64,000 bases of DNA from JAWLGJ01 sp041685145. GTDB taxonomy: Bacteria; Pseudomonadota; Alphaproteobacteria; Rhodospirillales; Magnetospirillaceae. The position numbers and the translations under genes are program-made. Location of the stretch: assembly GCA_041685145.1 (NCBI GenBank), contig JAWLGJ010000013.1:8442-72441 (forward strand), read 5' to 3'. Below are positions 22,958 through 35,922 of the stretch, one piece after another (the first letter of the stretch is position 1; each line of letters starts with the position of its first letter). The notes under the pieces are model-generated. The model saw only the letters and a program-made list of their open reading frames with translations, ran no database searches and was not told the DNA's origin.

Positions 22958-24589
22958 CCGCAGCGCGCGCACGCGGTCGATGAGGCCGGCGGTGGAGGCG
23001 TCGTGCCCGGAGACGGGGGCGTCGCCGGCAAGCTCGGGCCGGATGGCCTTGGCCAGCTGCTTGCCCAGCTCCACCCCCCACTGGTCGAAGGAATTGACGT
23101 TCCAGATCACGCCCTGGACGAAAACCTTGTGCTCGTAGAGGGCCACCAGCATCCCCAGGGTGTGGGGGTCGAGCCGCCGGTAGAGGATGGAATTGGTGGG
23201 GCGGTTGCCCTCGAAGACCCGGTGCGGCAGCAGCGCCTCCACCGCCTCGCCGTGCAGCCCCGCCGCCTCCAGTTCGGCGCGGGCCTCGGCGGCGGTCTTG
23301 CCGCGCATCAGCGCCTCGGTCTGGGCGAGGAAGTTCGACAGCAGCAGGGTGTGGTGGTCGCCGACCGGGTTGTGGGTCTCGGCGGCGGCGATGAAGTCGG
23401 CGGGGATCAGCTTCGTCCCCTGGTGAATGAGCTGATAGAAGGCGTGCTGGCCGTTGGTGCCCGCCTCGCCGAAGACGACCGGCCCGGTCTGGTAGTCGAC
23501 GCGCCTGCCGTCGCGGTCGACGCTCTTGCCGTTGCTCTCCATGTCCGCCTGCTGGAGATAGGCGGGCAGGCGGGCGAGATACTGGTCATAGGGCAGCACC
23601 GCGTGCGCCTGGGCGCCCAGGAAGTTGTTGTACCAAACCCCCAGCAGCCCCAGCACCACCGGCATGTTGGCCGCCGCCGGCGCGGTGCGGAAATGCTCGT
23701 CCATCGCGTGGGCGCCGTCCAGCAGGCGCTTGAAGTTGTCCATGCCCACGGCCACCGCGATCGACAGCCCGATCGCCGACCACAGCGAATAGCGCCCCCC
23801 GACCCAGTCCCAGAACTCGAACATGTTGGCGGTGTCGATGCCGAATTCGGCCACGCCCTCCGCGTTGGTGGACAGCGCCACGAAATGCCGCGCCACCGCC
23901 GCCTCGCCCAGCGCGCCCGTCAGCCAGGCCCGGGCCGTGCGGGCGTTGGCGAGGGTTTCCTGGGTGGTGAAGGTCTTGGAGGCCACGATGAACAGGGTCG
24001 ATTCCGGGCGGCACCATTTCAGCGTCTCGGCGATGTGGCTGCCGTCGACATTGGAGACGAAATGCACCCGCAGCCCGGCACGCTGGTAGGGGCGCAGCGC
24101 CTCGCACACCATCACCGGCCCCAGGTCCGAGCCGCCGATGCCGATATTGACCACATCGGTCACCGCCTCGCCGGTGTGGCCGCGCCAGTCGCCCGCCCGC
24201 ACCGCCTCGGCAAAGCCTCGCATCTGGGCCAGCACGCGGTTGACCTCGGGCATGACGTCCTTGCCGTCGACCATGATCGGCCGGCCGCTGCGGTTGCGCA
24301 GCGCCACATGCAGCGCGGCGCGGTTCTCGGTGACGTTGATCCGCTCGCCGCCGAACATGCGCCGGCGCCAGCCCTCCAGGTCGCGGGCGGCGGCCAGGTC
24401 CAGCAGCCGGCGCATGGTCTCGTCGGTGATGCGGTTCTTGGAGTAGTCGAGCAGGAAGTCCCCCAGCCGCAGCGAAAAGCGCTGGAATCGGCCCGGATCG
24501 CGGTGGAACAGGTCGCGCATGTGGATGTCGCGCATGGCCTCGGCGTGGGCCGCCAGGGCGCGCCACGCGGGAAGGGTGGTGATGCTCAC
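22940..24589 (-). CDS. pgi: Glucose-6-phosphate isomerase
   Basis: This enzyme interconverts glucose-6-phosphate and fructose-6-phosphate in the cytoplasm. At 549 residues it is full length. Signatures NIGIGGSDLGPVM, FIVASKTFTTQET, GGRYSLWSAIG, GEAGTNGQHAFYQLIHQG and the C-terminal GVELGKQLAK are intact. I choose the GTG at 24589 (VSITTLPAW) because GGAGGA lies seven bases upstream; longer in-frame starts lack a site. The large frames on the opposite strand are shadows. Confidence 0.96.
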   Translation of the reverse strand: MSITTLPAWRALAAHAEAMRDIHMRDLFHRDPGRFQRFSLRLGDFLLDYSKNRITDETMRRLLDLAAARDLEGWRRRMFGGERINVTENRAALHVALRNRSGRPIMVDGKDVMPEVNRVLAQMRGFAEAVRAGDWRGHTGEAVTDVVNIGIGGSDLGPVMVCEALRPYQRAGLRVHFVSNVDGSHIAETLKWCRPESTLFIVASKTFTTQETLANARTARAWLTGALGEAAVARHFVALSTNAEGVAEFGIDTANMFEFWDWVGGRYSLWSAIGLSIAVAVGMDNFKRLLDGAHAMDEHFRTAPAAANMPVVLGLLGVWYNNFLGAQAHAVLPYDQYLARLPAYLQQADMESNGKSVDRDGRRVDYQTGPVVFGEAGTNGQHAFYQLIHQGTKLIPADFIAAAETHNPVGDHHTLLLSNFLAQTEALMRGKTAAEARAELEAAGLHGEAVEALLPHRVFEGNRPTNSILYRRLDPHTLGMLVALYEHKVFVQGVIWNVNSFDQWGVELGKQLAKAIRPELAGDAPVSGHDASTAGLIDRVRALRGGGPG

Positions 24590-24669
24590 CGGCCTGTCCT
24601 CCGTTGCGTCAACCGGCGCGGAGCGTAGCAAAGCCCGCCGCCGGCGGCCAGACGCCCAAGCGGGCGGCG

Positions 24670-28020
<3,351 letters not shown>

Positions 28021-28077
28021 GCCTAAAGTCCTATTGCCCCTCCCGTTCAGTATATCTCCTAGAGGATAATCTGCACG

Positions 28078-29361
28078 TCAAGATTTTACAGCCGCCACCG
28101 CCCGCCAGCCGATGTCGCGGCGGCAGAAGCCGTCCGGCCAGTCGATGCGGTCCACCGCGGCATAGGCGCGGGCCTGGGCCTCGGCCACCGTCGCGCCGGT
28201 GGCCGTGATCCCCAGCACGCGGCCGCCGGCGGCGACCACCGCGCCGGCGGCGTTGCGGGCGGTGCCGGCGTGGAAGACGGCGACATCCTCCAGCGCGGCG
28301 GCGTCCTCCAGACCGCGAATCACCGTGCCCTTCTCATAGGCACCGGGATATCCGGCGGCGGCCATCACCACCACCAGCGCCGCGTGGTCGTGCCATTCCA
28401 ATTCCGTCTGGTGCAGTCGCCCGTCGCGCGCCGCCACCAGCGCCGGCAGCAGGTCCGACTTCAGCCGCGCCATCAGCACCTGGCATTCGGGGTCGCCGAA
28501 GCGGACGTTGAATTCCAGCAGCCGGGGCCCGGCGTCGTCGATCATCAGCCCGGCGAACAGCACGCCCTTGAAGGCGATGCCCTCGGCGGCCATGCCGCGC
28601 ACGGTGGGCTCGACGATTTCCGCCATCACGCGCGCCTGCATCGCCGGCGTCACCACCGGCGCCGGCGAATAGGCCCCCATGCCGCCCGTGTTGGGGCCGG
28701 TGTCGCCCTCGCCGACCGCCTTGTGGTCCTGCGCCGCCACCAGCGGCAGCGCCGTGGTGCCGTCGACGAGGGCGAAGAAGCTGGCCTCCTCGCCGTGCAG
28801 GAACTCCTCGACCACCACCTCCTCGCCGGCGGCGCCGAAGGCGCGCTCGCCCATGATCCGGTCGATGGCCGCCAGCGCCTCGGCCTCGTCGTGGCACAGG
28901 ATGACGCCCTTGCCCGCCGCCAGGCCGTCGGCCTTCACCACCACCGGCGCGCCCCTCTCGCGCACGAAGGCCTTGGCGGCGGCGGCGTCGCGGAAGCGGC
29001 CATAGGCGGCGGTGGGGATGCCGTGGCGGGCGCACAAGTCCTTCATGAACCCCTTCGAACCCTCCAGCCGCGCCGCCGCGGCGCTGGGCCCGAAGGCGGG
29101 GATGCCCGCCGCCTCCAGCCGGTCGACCAGCCCGGCGACCAGCGGTGCCTCCGGCCCCACGACCACGAAGCCGATGTCGGTTTCGGTGCAGAAGCGCAGA
29201 ATGGCCTCGGTGTCCTCGGCGCCGATGGCCACGCATTCGGCCACCGCGGCGATGCCGGCGTTGCCCGGCGCGCAGTAGAGCGCCCCGCACAGCGGCGAGC
29301 GCGCGATCGCCCAGCACAGGGCGTGTTCGCGCCCGCCCGACCCCACGACCAGAACCTTCAT
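28078..29361 (-). CDS. purD: Phosphoribosylamine-glycine ligase
   Basis: PurD is an ATP-grasp enzyme that joins glycine to phosphoribosylamine in purine synthesis. The 427-residue protein has the start MKVLVVGSGGREHALCW, the GPEAPLVAGLVD loop, the ATP-grasp stretch VVKADGLAAGKGV, and the metal-binding FNVRFGDPECQ. All are standard. It is divergent from xseA, with 58 bases separating it from the downstream kinase, so the two could be co-transcribed. Confidence 0.97.
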   Translation of the reverse strand: MKVLVVGSGGREHALCWAIARSPLCGALYCAPGNAGIAAVAECVAIGAEDTEAILRFCTETDIGFVVVGPEAPLVAGLVDRLEAAGIPAFGPSAAAARLEGSKGFMKDLCARHGIPTAAYGRFRDAAAAKAFVRERGAPVVVKADGLAAGKGVILCHDEAEALAAIDRIMGERAFGAAGEEVVVEEFLHGEEASFFALVDGTTALPLVAAQDHKAVGEGDTGPNTGGMGAYSPAPVVTPAMQARVMAEIVEPTVRGMAAEGIAFKGVLFAGLMIDDAGPRLLEFNVRFGDPECQVLMARLKSDLLPALVAARDGRLHQTELEWHDHAALVVVMAAAGYPGAYEKGTVIRGLEDAAALEDVAVFHAGTARNAAGAVVAAGGRVLGITATGATVAEAQARAYAAVDRIDWPDGFCRRDIGWRAVAAVKS

Positions 29362-29485
29362 CCCTCGCCCCTTTCGCTGCCGGCATCCGTCGCCGCCGGT
29401 TTTAGCTTGCGCCGCCCGCCCGCGCAACGCGCGCCGGCGGCGATGCGCCATTGCGAAACGCCGCCGGCGACGGTAGCTAAGGGGG

Positions 29486-30985
29486 ATGAGTTCCAACACG
29501 CCGCCGCCGCGCGAGGCGGGCCACAACCTGCCCGAGTTCAGCGTCTCGGAGCTGTCGACGGCGCTGAAGCGTTCCGTCGAGGATGCCTTCGGCCATGTGC
29601 GCGTGCGCGGCGAGGTCTCGGGCTTCAAGCGCCATTCCTCGGGGCACATGTATTTCTGCCTCAAGGACACCGACGCGGTCCTGGACGCGGTGTGCTGGCG
29701 CTCGCTGGCGGCGCGGCTGGCGGTGGCGCCCGAGGACGGGCTGGAGGTGGTGTGCAGCGGCCGGCTGACCACCTATGCGGCGCGCTCGAAATACCAGATG
29801 GTGGTCGAGCGCATTGAGCTGGCCGGGCAGGGGGCGCTGCTCAAGCTGCTGGAGGACCGGCGCAAGCGCTTGGCGGCCGAGGGCCTGTTCGACACCGCCC
29901 GCAAGCGGCCCATTCCCTTCCTGCCCCGCGTCGTCGGGGTGGTCACCTCGCCCACCGGCGCCGTCATCCGCGACATCCTCCACCGGCTCAACGACCGCTT
30001 CCCGCGCCATGTGCTGCTGTGGCCGGTGGCGGTGCAGGGCGAGGGCGCCGCCGAGCAGGTGGCGGCGGCGATCGCCGGCTTCAACGCCCTGCCGCCCGGC
30101 GGGGCGGTGCCCCGCCCCGATGTCTTGATCGTGGCGCGCGGCGGCGGCAGCCTCGAAGACCTGTGGGCCTTCAACGAGGAAATCGTCGTGCGCGCCGCCG
30201 CCGCCTCCGATATTCCGCTGATCTCGGCGGTGGGGCACGAGACCGACACCACCCTCATCGACCACGCCGCCGACCTGCGCGCCCCCACCCCCACCGGCGC
30301 CGCCGAAAAGGCGGTGCCGGTGCGCATGGACCTGCTGTCGCGGGTGGCGGGACTGGAATCGCGGCTGGTGGGGGCGGCGGGGCGCGGCCTGGAGGGGCGG
30401 CGCGAACGCCTGCGCGGGCTTTCGCGCGGGCTGCCCAATCTGCGCCGCGTCGTCGAGGACACCACCCAGCGCCTCGACGACTGGGGCGAGCGCCTGGAGA
30501 ACGGCGCCCGGGCCCTTTTGCATCGCCGCCTGGACAAGGTGACGCACCTCGGCGCCCGGCTGCAAGACCCCCGCCAGCAGATCGACGCCCGCCGCGCCGC
30601 ACTCGGCCAGTGGGCGGCGCGGCTGGGACGGGCGGCGACGGTGCTGCTGGACGGGCGCCGCCAGCGGCTATGGGCGGTGCCGGCGCACCGGCTGGGGGAG
30701 TACGCGGCGCGCCTCCTCGCCGAGCGTCGGGCCCGCGTCGGGCAGTGCCAGCGCCTGCTGGACAGCTATTCCTACAAGAACGTGCTCAAGCGCGGCTTTG
30801 CCCTGGTGCGCGACGCCGAAGGCAATCCCGTCACCGGCGCCGCCGGCGCCCGCCCCGGCGACGCCTGGGCGGTGGAGTTCAAGGACGAGCAGGTGGTGCC
30901 GGTGGTGGTGGCGGGGGCGACGCCGCGCCCGCGCCGGCGCAAGGACGCCAAGGAAGGCAAGGACAAGCAGGGGACGCTGTTATGA
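29486..30985 (+). CDS. xseA: Exodeoxyribonuclease VII large subunit
   Basis: XseA with XseB degrades single-stranded DNA to oligonucleotides. The 499-residue protein has the N-terminal OB fold (about 15-110, FSVSELSTALKRSVEDAFG), the catalytic region with VARGGGSLEDLWAFNEE and SAVGHETDTTLIDHAADLRAPTPTGAAE, a long Arg/Leu coiled-coil region, and the C-terminal KRGFALVRD motif. GGGGG directly before the ATG is the only ribosome-binding signal. The stop overlaps the next start (ATGA). xseB is not adjacent in the window. Confidence 0.95.
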   Translation: MSSNTPPPREAGHNLPEFSVSELSTALKRSVEDAFGHVRVRGEVSGFKRHSSGHMYFCLKDTDAVLDAVCWRSLAARLAVAPEDGLEVVCSGRLTTYAARSKYQMVVERIELAGQGALLKLLEDRRKRLAAEGLFDTARKRPIPFLPRVVGVVTSPTGAVIRDILHRLNDRFPRHVLLWPVAVQGEGAAEQVAAAIAGFNALPPGGAVPRPDVLIVARGGGSLEDLWAFNEEIVVRAAAASDIPLISAVGHETDTTLIDHAADLRAPTPTGAAEKAVPVRMDLLSRVAGLESRLVGAAGRGLEGRRERLRGLSRGLPNLRRVVEDTTQRLDDWGERLENGARALLHRRLDKVTHLGARLQDPRQQIDARRAALGQWAARLGRAATVLLDGRRQRLWAVPAHRLGEYAARLLAERRARVGQCQRLLDSYSYKNVLKRGFALVRDAEGNPVTGAAGARPGDAWAVEFKDEQVVPVVVAGATPRPRRRKDAKEGKDKQGTLL

Positions 30986-31818
30986 AGGCAATCTGCCGGG
31001 GGGCGCCGTTGCTGGTGCTGCTGTTGCTGGCGGCGGCGCCGGGCGTGGCGTGGGCGCAACTGGTGCTGGAGGGCGCCGCCGAGCAGGGCGGGCTGCTGCT
31101 GGGGCGGGTGGCGCCGGGCAGCGAGGTGCGCCTGGACGAGCGGCCGGTGCGGGTGGCCGAGGACGGCGCCTTCGTCCTCGGCTTCGACCGCGACGCCGCC
31201 GCCGAGGCGGCGCTGGAGGTGCGCCACGCCAACGGCATCCGCGAGCAGCGTACCCTGACCGTGGCGCCGCGCGACTGGGAGGTGCAGCGCATCGACGGCC
31301 TGCCCTCCAAGCAGGTCGCCCCCGACGACGACGCCCTGCGGCGCATCCGCGCCGAGGCCGCCCTGATCCGCGCCGCGCGCAAGCGCGACAGCGCCGAGGC
31401 GCTGTTCGCCTCGGGCTTCCTGCGGCCGGTGGAGGGGCGGATTTCCGGCGTGTTCGGCAGCCAGCGCATCCTCAACGGCCAGCCGCGCTCGCCGCATTCC
31501 GGCACCGACTACGCGGCCCCCGCGGGCACGCCGGTCAAGGCCACCGCCGACGGCGTCGTCAGCCTAGCCCACGCCGACATGTTCTTCACCGGCAAGACGG
31601 TGATGATCGACCACGGCCACGGCCTCGCCTCGGTCTATGCGCATCTGAGCGAGGTCGCCGTCGTGGAGGGCGCGCGCGGGCGCCGGGGCGAGGTCATCGG
31701 CGCCGTCGGCGCCACCGGCCGCGCCACCGGCCCCCACCTGCATTTCGGCATCAGTTGGCACGACGTGCGCCTGGACCCCGAAACCGTGCTCACGGTGCTG
31801 CCGGCGCCGGGCGAATGA
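30982..31818 (+). CDS. Secreted M23-family metallopeptidase (LytM-like)
   Basis: M23 peptidases cut peptidoglycan cross-links or, when degenerate, activate amidases. The 278-residue protein has a signal peptide (1-25, ending GVAWA) and an N-terminal Ig-like part. The zinc domain (about 150-270) contains SPHSGTDYAAPAGTPV (His-x3-Asp) and PHLHFGISW (His-x-His), so the zinc site is intact. It is coupled to xseA by an ATGA overlap. Predicted periplasmic. Confidence 0.92.
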   Translation: MKAICRGAPLLVLLLLAAAPGVAWAQLVLEGAAEQGGLLLGRVAPGSEVRLDERPVRVAEDGAFVLGFDRDAAAEAALEVRHANGIREQRTLTVAPRDWEVQRIDGLPSKQVAPDDDALRRIRAEAALIRAARKRDSAEALFASGFLRPVEGRISGVFGSQRILNGQPRSPHSGTDYAAPAGTPVKATADGVVSLAHADMFFTGKTVMIDHGHGLASVYAHLSEVAVVEGARGRRGEVIGAVGATGRATGPHLHFGISWHDVRLDPETVLTVLPAPGE

Positions 31819-31880
31819 TCTGGCACGGCGGCGGCGCGCTCCCTAAATGGCAGGGCGGACCAGGCAGGGAGAGGAACGCC

Positions 31881-32111
31881 ATGCGTGAGGATTTGCGCGC
31901 CGAACACACGGCCTTCGTCAGCCTGGAACGGGCGGCGAAGCGCGAGCACGCCCGCGCCCTCCAGGCGGCGCGCGCCGCCCATGTCCGCCGCGACGGCACC
32001 CCGCCGATGGTGGCGGTGGGATTCGGCCGCCGGGCCTGGGACGACTGGCGCCGCCGCCTGCACGCCCTGCGCCGCCTGCGCGGCCGCCCGGCTCAGCCCT
32101 CCACGCGATAG
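31881..32111 (+). CDS. Small Arg/Ala-rich hypothetical protein
   Basis: The 76-residue, strongly basic, helical protein starts MREDLRAEHTAFVSLERAAK and ends Arg/Pro-rich. GGGAGAGG lies just upstream of the ATG, and codon use fits coding. No family was recognised. It follows the M23 gene on the same strand and its end overlaps the convergent methyltransferase by 19 bases. Confidence 0.55.
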   Translation: MREDLRAEHTAFVSLERAAKREHARALQAARAAHVRRDGTPPMVAVGFGRRAWDDWRRRLHALRRLRGRPAQPSTR

Positions 32112-32740
32112 AGCGTCGTCGGGCGCGTCTCGCGGTCTTCCAGTTCGCGGCTGGTGGGCACGTCGTAGCGGGCCAGCGGCGCAAGCCCGCCCTCGGGCAG
32201 ATAGGCGCGGCCGGGATCGGCCAGCAGCACCAGCGCCCCGTCGCCCGCCAGCCGCCGCAGCCAAGCGAACACGCGCTCGGCCATCGGCCGCTCGTAGCAG
32301 ACATCGCCCGCCAGCACGACGTCGGCCGCCAGTGGACGGCCGACGATGTCGTCGTCCAGCGCCTCCACCGCCACGGCGTTGAGGCCGGCGTTCATCGCGA
32401 TGGCGGCGGCGGCGAAGGGGTCGATCTCCGCCGCCCGCACCCGCCGCGCCCCCGCCCGCGCCGCGGCGATGGCGGCCACCCCGCAGCCGGCGGCAAAATC
32501 GACCACCGTCCGCCCCGCCACCAGGTCGGGATGGTCCAGCAGGTAGCGCGCCAGCGCCTGCCCGCCGGGCCAGCAGAAGGCCCAGAAGGGCGGCGGCAGG
32601 TTGCTTCGCGCCAGGGCGGCTTCGGTGGCCTGCCACAGCGGCGTGATCTCGGTGGCGAGGTGCAGGCGGATTTCCGGCACCAGCGGCGGCGCGGCGACGG
32701 CGGTGTTGGTGCGGATGAAGGCTTCGCGCTCGCCGCTCAG
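32093..32740 (-). CDS. Class I SAM-dependent methyltransferase (ETFB/nicotinamide-type)
   Basis: The protein (about 215 residues) has REAFIRTNTAVAAPPLVPEIRLHLA at its start. It continues with the SAM site VVDFAAGCGVAAIAAARAGA, the acidic turn AAEIDPFAAAAIAMN and ADVVLAGDVCYERPMAE. These match small protein-lysine or small-molecule methyltransferases of the METTL20/ETFB type; the target is not shown by sequence. No ATG, GTG or TTG exists near the expected start. A CTG at 32740 overlapping the ubiA stop (CTGA) is the best candidate, with GTG at 32680 as a shorter alternative. Coupled expression with ubiA is likely. Confidence 0.8.
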   Translation of the reverse strand: MSGEREAFIRTNTAVAAPPLVPEIRLHLATEITPLWQATEAALARSNLPPPFWAFCWPGGQALARYLLDHPDLVAGRTVVDFAAGCGVAAIAAARAGARRVRAAEIDPFAAAAIAMNAGLNAVAVEALDDDIVGRPLAADVVLAGDVCYERPMAERVFAWLRRLAGDGALVLLADPGRAYLPEGGLAPLARYDVPTSRELEDRETRPTTLYRVEG

Positions 32741-33648
32741 AGCGGTTGCCCCGCCAGGATGGCCGCCAGCAGCAGCCAGCCGAACCAGCGGTTGGACCGG
32801 AAGCGCGCCAGGCAGTTGCCGCCGTCGTCGATGTCCAGTGTCCATGCCTGCCAGGCGAGGTGCAGCCCCGCCAGCAGCAGCAGCGGGTAGAACGGCCACG
32901 CCAGCCCCGCCAGCGCGCCGGCGACGCCGAACAGCGCCAGGGCGACGGCATAGAACACCGCCACCCAGGGCCGCGTGCGCGCCCCCAGGGCCAGCGAGGC
33001 CGACTTCACCCCGATGAGGATGTCGTCCTCCTTGTCCTGGTGGCCGTAGATGGTGTCGTAGCCCAGGGTCCAGAACAGGCCGCCGGCGTACAGCGCCAGC
33101 GCCGGCGCCGCCAGTTCCCCCGTCGCCGCCGCCCAGCCCAGCAGCGCCCCCCAATTGAAGGTCAGCCCCAGCCACGCCTGCGGCCAATAGGTGATGCGCT
33201 TCATGAACGGATAGGGCACCACCAGCAGCATCGCCGCCAGCCCCAGCCCGATCGCGAAGGCGTTGAACTGCACCAGCACCAGCAACCCCAGCGCCAGCAG
33301 CAGGCCCAGGAAGGCGAAGGCGCGCGGCAGCGTCACCTCGCCGCTGGGCAGGGGGCGCCCGGCGGTGCGCTCGACGCGGCCGTCGAAGTCGCGGTCGGCG
33401 ATGTCGTTGATGGTGCAGCCCGCCCCGCGCATGACCAGCGCGCCGACGGCAAACAGGATCAGCAGGACCGGATCGGGCCGGCCGCCGGCGGCAAGGCTGG
33501 CGCTCCACCAGCAGGGAAACAACAGCAGCCAGGTGCCGATGGGCCGGTCCAGCCGCATCAGCTTCAGATAGGGCCGGGCGGCGGCCGGAACGTAGCGGTC
33601 GATCCAGCCCCCCACCGGCATGTCGCCGCGAAGCGCGCCCGTGGTCAT
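32737..33648 (-). CDS. ubiA: 4-hydroxybenzoate polyprenyltransferase
   Basis: UbiA attaches the polyprenyl tail to 4-hydroxybenzoate in ubiquinone synthesis and is an integral membrane enzyme. The 303-residue protein has both Asp-rich motifs, NDIADRDFDGRVERT and GYDTIYGHQDKEDD, and about eight helices. It is clearly distinct from the ebo prenyltransferase in the second motif. It is divergent from rsmE and overlaps the start of the methyltransferase gene downstream. Confidence 0.95.
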   Translation of the reverse strand: MTTGALRGDMPVGGWIDRYVPAAARPYLKLMRLDRPIGTWLLLFPCWWSASLAAGGRPDPVLLILFAVGALVMRGAGCTINDIADRDFDGRVERTAGRPLPSGEVTLPRAFAFLGLLLALGLLVLVQFNAFAIGLGLAAMLLVVPYPFMKRITYWPQAWLGLTFNWGALLGWAAATGELAAPALALYAGGLFWTLGYDTIYGHQDKEDDILIGVKSASLALGARTRPWVAVFYAVALALFGVAGALAGLAWPFYPLLLLAGLHLAWQAWTLDIDDGGNCLARFRSNRWFGWLLLAAILAGQPL

Positions 33649-33758
33649 GGCGCCGCCAGACTAGGCGCAAAGCCGCCGCCGCTCAAGATCGCCAAAGCGG
33701 TCTTTCGCCGCCCACCCCCGCGGCGATACAGTCCGGAACGAAAGGGAGGGTTGAAAAC

Positions 33759-34523
33759 GTGACACCGGAACCGCCGCGCCTGCGCCTGTTCGTGCCCGAC
33801 GCCCTTGCCGCCGGCGGGCAGGTGGCGCTGAGTCCGGCGCAGGCGCATTACCTCGGCACCGTCATGCGCGCCCGCGCCGGGGCGGCGCTGGCGCTGTTCA
33901 ACGGCCGCGACGGCGAATGGCGGGCGGTGCTGACCGAATGCGCCCGCCGCCGCGCTGCCGCCCGCGTCGAGGCGCCCTTGCGCCCGCAGGCGCCGGAGCC
34001 GGACCTGTGGCTGCTGTTCGCGCCGATGAAGGGCGGGCGCGTCGACGGGGTGGTCGAGAAGGCCACGGAACTGGGCGCCTCGGCGGTGCTGCCGGTGCTG
34101 ACCCGGCGCTCGGTGGTGACACGGGTCAATGTCGAGCGCCTGCGCGCCCACGCGGTGGAGGCCGCCGAGCAGTGCGAGCGCCTGAGCGTGCCGGAGGTCG
34201 GCGAGGCCCGGCCGCTGGCGCGCCTGCTGGCCGATTGGCCGCCGGGGCGCCGCCTGCTGGTCATGGACGAATCCGGCGCCGGGGCGCCGCTGGCCGAGGC
34301 GCTGGCCGATATGCCCGAGGGGCCGGCGGCGCTGCTGACCGGGCCGGAGGGGGGCTTCGACCACTCCGAACTTGACGCCTTGGGATCGCTGCCCTTCATT
34401 ACGCGGGTCGGTCTGGGCCCGCGCATCCTGCGCGCCGACACCGCCGCGGTGGCGGCGCTGGCCTGTTTCCAGGCCCTGCGCGGCGACTGGCGCGCGCCGC
34501 CGGCCTTCCGTGGCCCACGCTGA
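33759..34523 (+). CDS. rsmE: 16S rRNA m3U1498 methyltransferase
   Basis: RsmE methylates N3 of U1498 in 16S rRNA. The 254-residue protein has an N-terminal PUA-like region and a SPOUT knot with LLTGPEGGFDHSE and LGPRILRADTAAVAAL, the family hallmarks. GTG at 33759 is used, nine bases after GGGAGG. It starts the rsmE-gshA-DUF3422-truA run, with only 13 bases to gshA. Confidence 0.95.
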   Translation: MTPEPPRLRLFVPDALAAGGQVALSPAQAHYLGTVMRARAGAALALFNGRDGEWRAVLTECARRRAAARVEAPLRPQAPEPDLWLLFAPMKGGRVDGVVEKATELGASAVLPVLTRRSVVTRVNVERLRAHAVEAAEQCERLSVPEVGEARPLARLLADWPPGRRLLVMDESGAGAPLAEALADMPEGPAALLTGPEGGFDHSELDALGSLPFITRVGLGPRILRADTAAVAALACFQALRGDWRAPPAFRGPR

Positions 34524-34536
34524 GGAACCCCTTGCC

Positions 34537-35907
34537 ATGTCAGCACCCGCGCAATCCGGTGGCGCGCCCATCAGCAGCAGGGACGAACTCGTCGCCTATC
34601 TGGAGGCCGGCTGCCGGCCGCGCGCGGACTGGCGCATCGGGACCGAGCACGAGAAATTCGCCTACACCCTGGACGACCTGCGCCCGCTGCCCTACGAGGG
34701 CCCGCGCGGCATCCGCGCCCTGCTGGAAGGGCTGGCGGAGTACGACGGTTGGCGCCCGGTGTTCGAGGGCGACAGCGTCGTGGCGCTGATCGGCGACAAC
34801 CACGAATCCGTCACCCTGGAGCCCGGCGGCCAGGTCGAACTGTCGGGCGCGCCGCTGCTGTCCATCCACGACACCTGCCGCGAGGTCAACGAGCATCTGC
34901 GCCAGGTCAAGGCGGTGGCGCAGCCGCTGGAGATCGGCCTGCTGGGGATGGGCTTCCAGCCGAAATGGCGCCGCGAGGACATCCCCTGGATGCCCAAGGG
35001 CCGCTACGGCATCATGCGCGACTACATGCCCAAGGTCGGCGGCATGGGCCTGGACATGATGCTGCGCACCTGCACGGTGCAGGTGAACCTGGACTTCGCC
35101 TCCGAGGCCGACATGGTGCGCAAGTTCCGGGTGGGGGTGGCGTTGCAGCCGGTGGCGACGGCGTTGTTCGCCAATTCGCCCTTCGTCGACGGCAAGCCCT
35201 CGGGCTTTCTCAGCCAGCGCAGCCACGTCTGGACCGACACCGACCCCGACCGCACCGGCATCCTGCCCTTCGTCTTCGAGGCGGGCATGGGCTTCGAGCG
35301 GTATGTCGACTACGTCCTCGACGTGCCGATGTATTTCGTCTACCGCGACGGGCGCTACATCGACGCCGCCGGGCAGTCCTTCCGCGATTTCATGGCCGGG
35401 CGCCTGCCGGCGCTGCCGGGCGAGCGCCCCACCATCAACGACTGGGCCGACCATCTGACCACGGTCTTCCCCGAGGTGCGGCTGAAACGCTATCTGGAGA
35501 TGCGCGGCGCCGATGGCGGGCCGTGGCGGCGGCTGTGCGCCCTGCCGGCGCTGTGGACGGGGCTGCTGTATGACGACGCCGCCCTCGACGCCTGCTGGGA
35601 ACTGGTGGCGGACTGGCGGCTGGAGGAGCACGAGTTCCTGCGCCGCGAAGTGCCGCGCCGGGGGCTGAAGACGCCGTTCCGCGACGGTACCGTGCAGGGG
35701 CTGGCGCGGCGGGTGGTGAACATCGCCCGCGAGGGGCTGGCGCGCCGCGCCAAAGTCGACGTCAGCGGCCGCGACGAAACCTGCTTCCTCACCCCGCTGG
35801 TCGAGATCGCCGAATCCGGCGAAACGCCGGCCGAGGCGCTGCTGCGCGACTACCGGACCCGCTGGGGGGGCAGCGTCGACCCGGTGTTTCGCGAGCACGC
35901 CTACTGA
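34537..35907 (+). CDS. gshA: Glutamate-cysteine ligase (plant/alphaproteobacterial type)
   Basis: GshA makes gamma-glutamylcysteine, the first step of glutathione synthesis. The 456-residue length and motifs RIGTEHEKFAY, PGGQVELSGAPL, PKWRREDIPWMPKGRY and TVQVNLDFASE define the plant-type class common in alphaproteobacteria and not the E. coli class. No gshB is adjacent. The ggt gene at 40.6 kb acts on the pathway's product. Confidence 0.95.
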   Translation: MSAPAQSGGAPISSRDELVAYLEAGCRPRADWRIGTEHEKFAYTLDDLRPLPYEGPRGIRALLEGLAEYDGWRPVFEGDSVVALIGDNHESVTLEPGGQVELSGAPLLSIHDTCREVNEHLRQVKAVAQPLEIGLLGMGFQPKWRREDIPWMPKGRYGIMRDYMPKVGGMGLDMMLRTCTVQVNLDFASEADMVRKFRVGVALQPVATALFANSPFVDGKPSGFLSQRSHVWTDTDPDRTGILPFVFEAGMGFERYVDYVLDVPMYFVYRDGRYIDAAGQSFRDFMAGRLPALPGERPTINDWADHLTTVFPEVRLKRYLEMRGADGGPWRRLCALPALWTGLLYDDAALDACWELVADWRLEEHEFLRREVPRRGLKTPFRDGTVQGLARRVVNIAREGLARRAKVDVSGRDETCFLTPLVEIAESGETPAEALLRDYRTRWGGSVDPVFREHAY

Positions 35908-35922
35908 ACCGGAGCACCCGCC

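Noticed and set aside
23003..24628. 541-residue + strand frame
   Set aside because: Antisense shadow of pgi without any recognisable domain.
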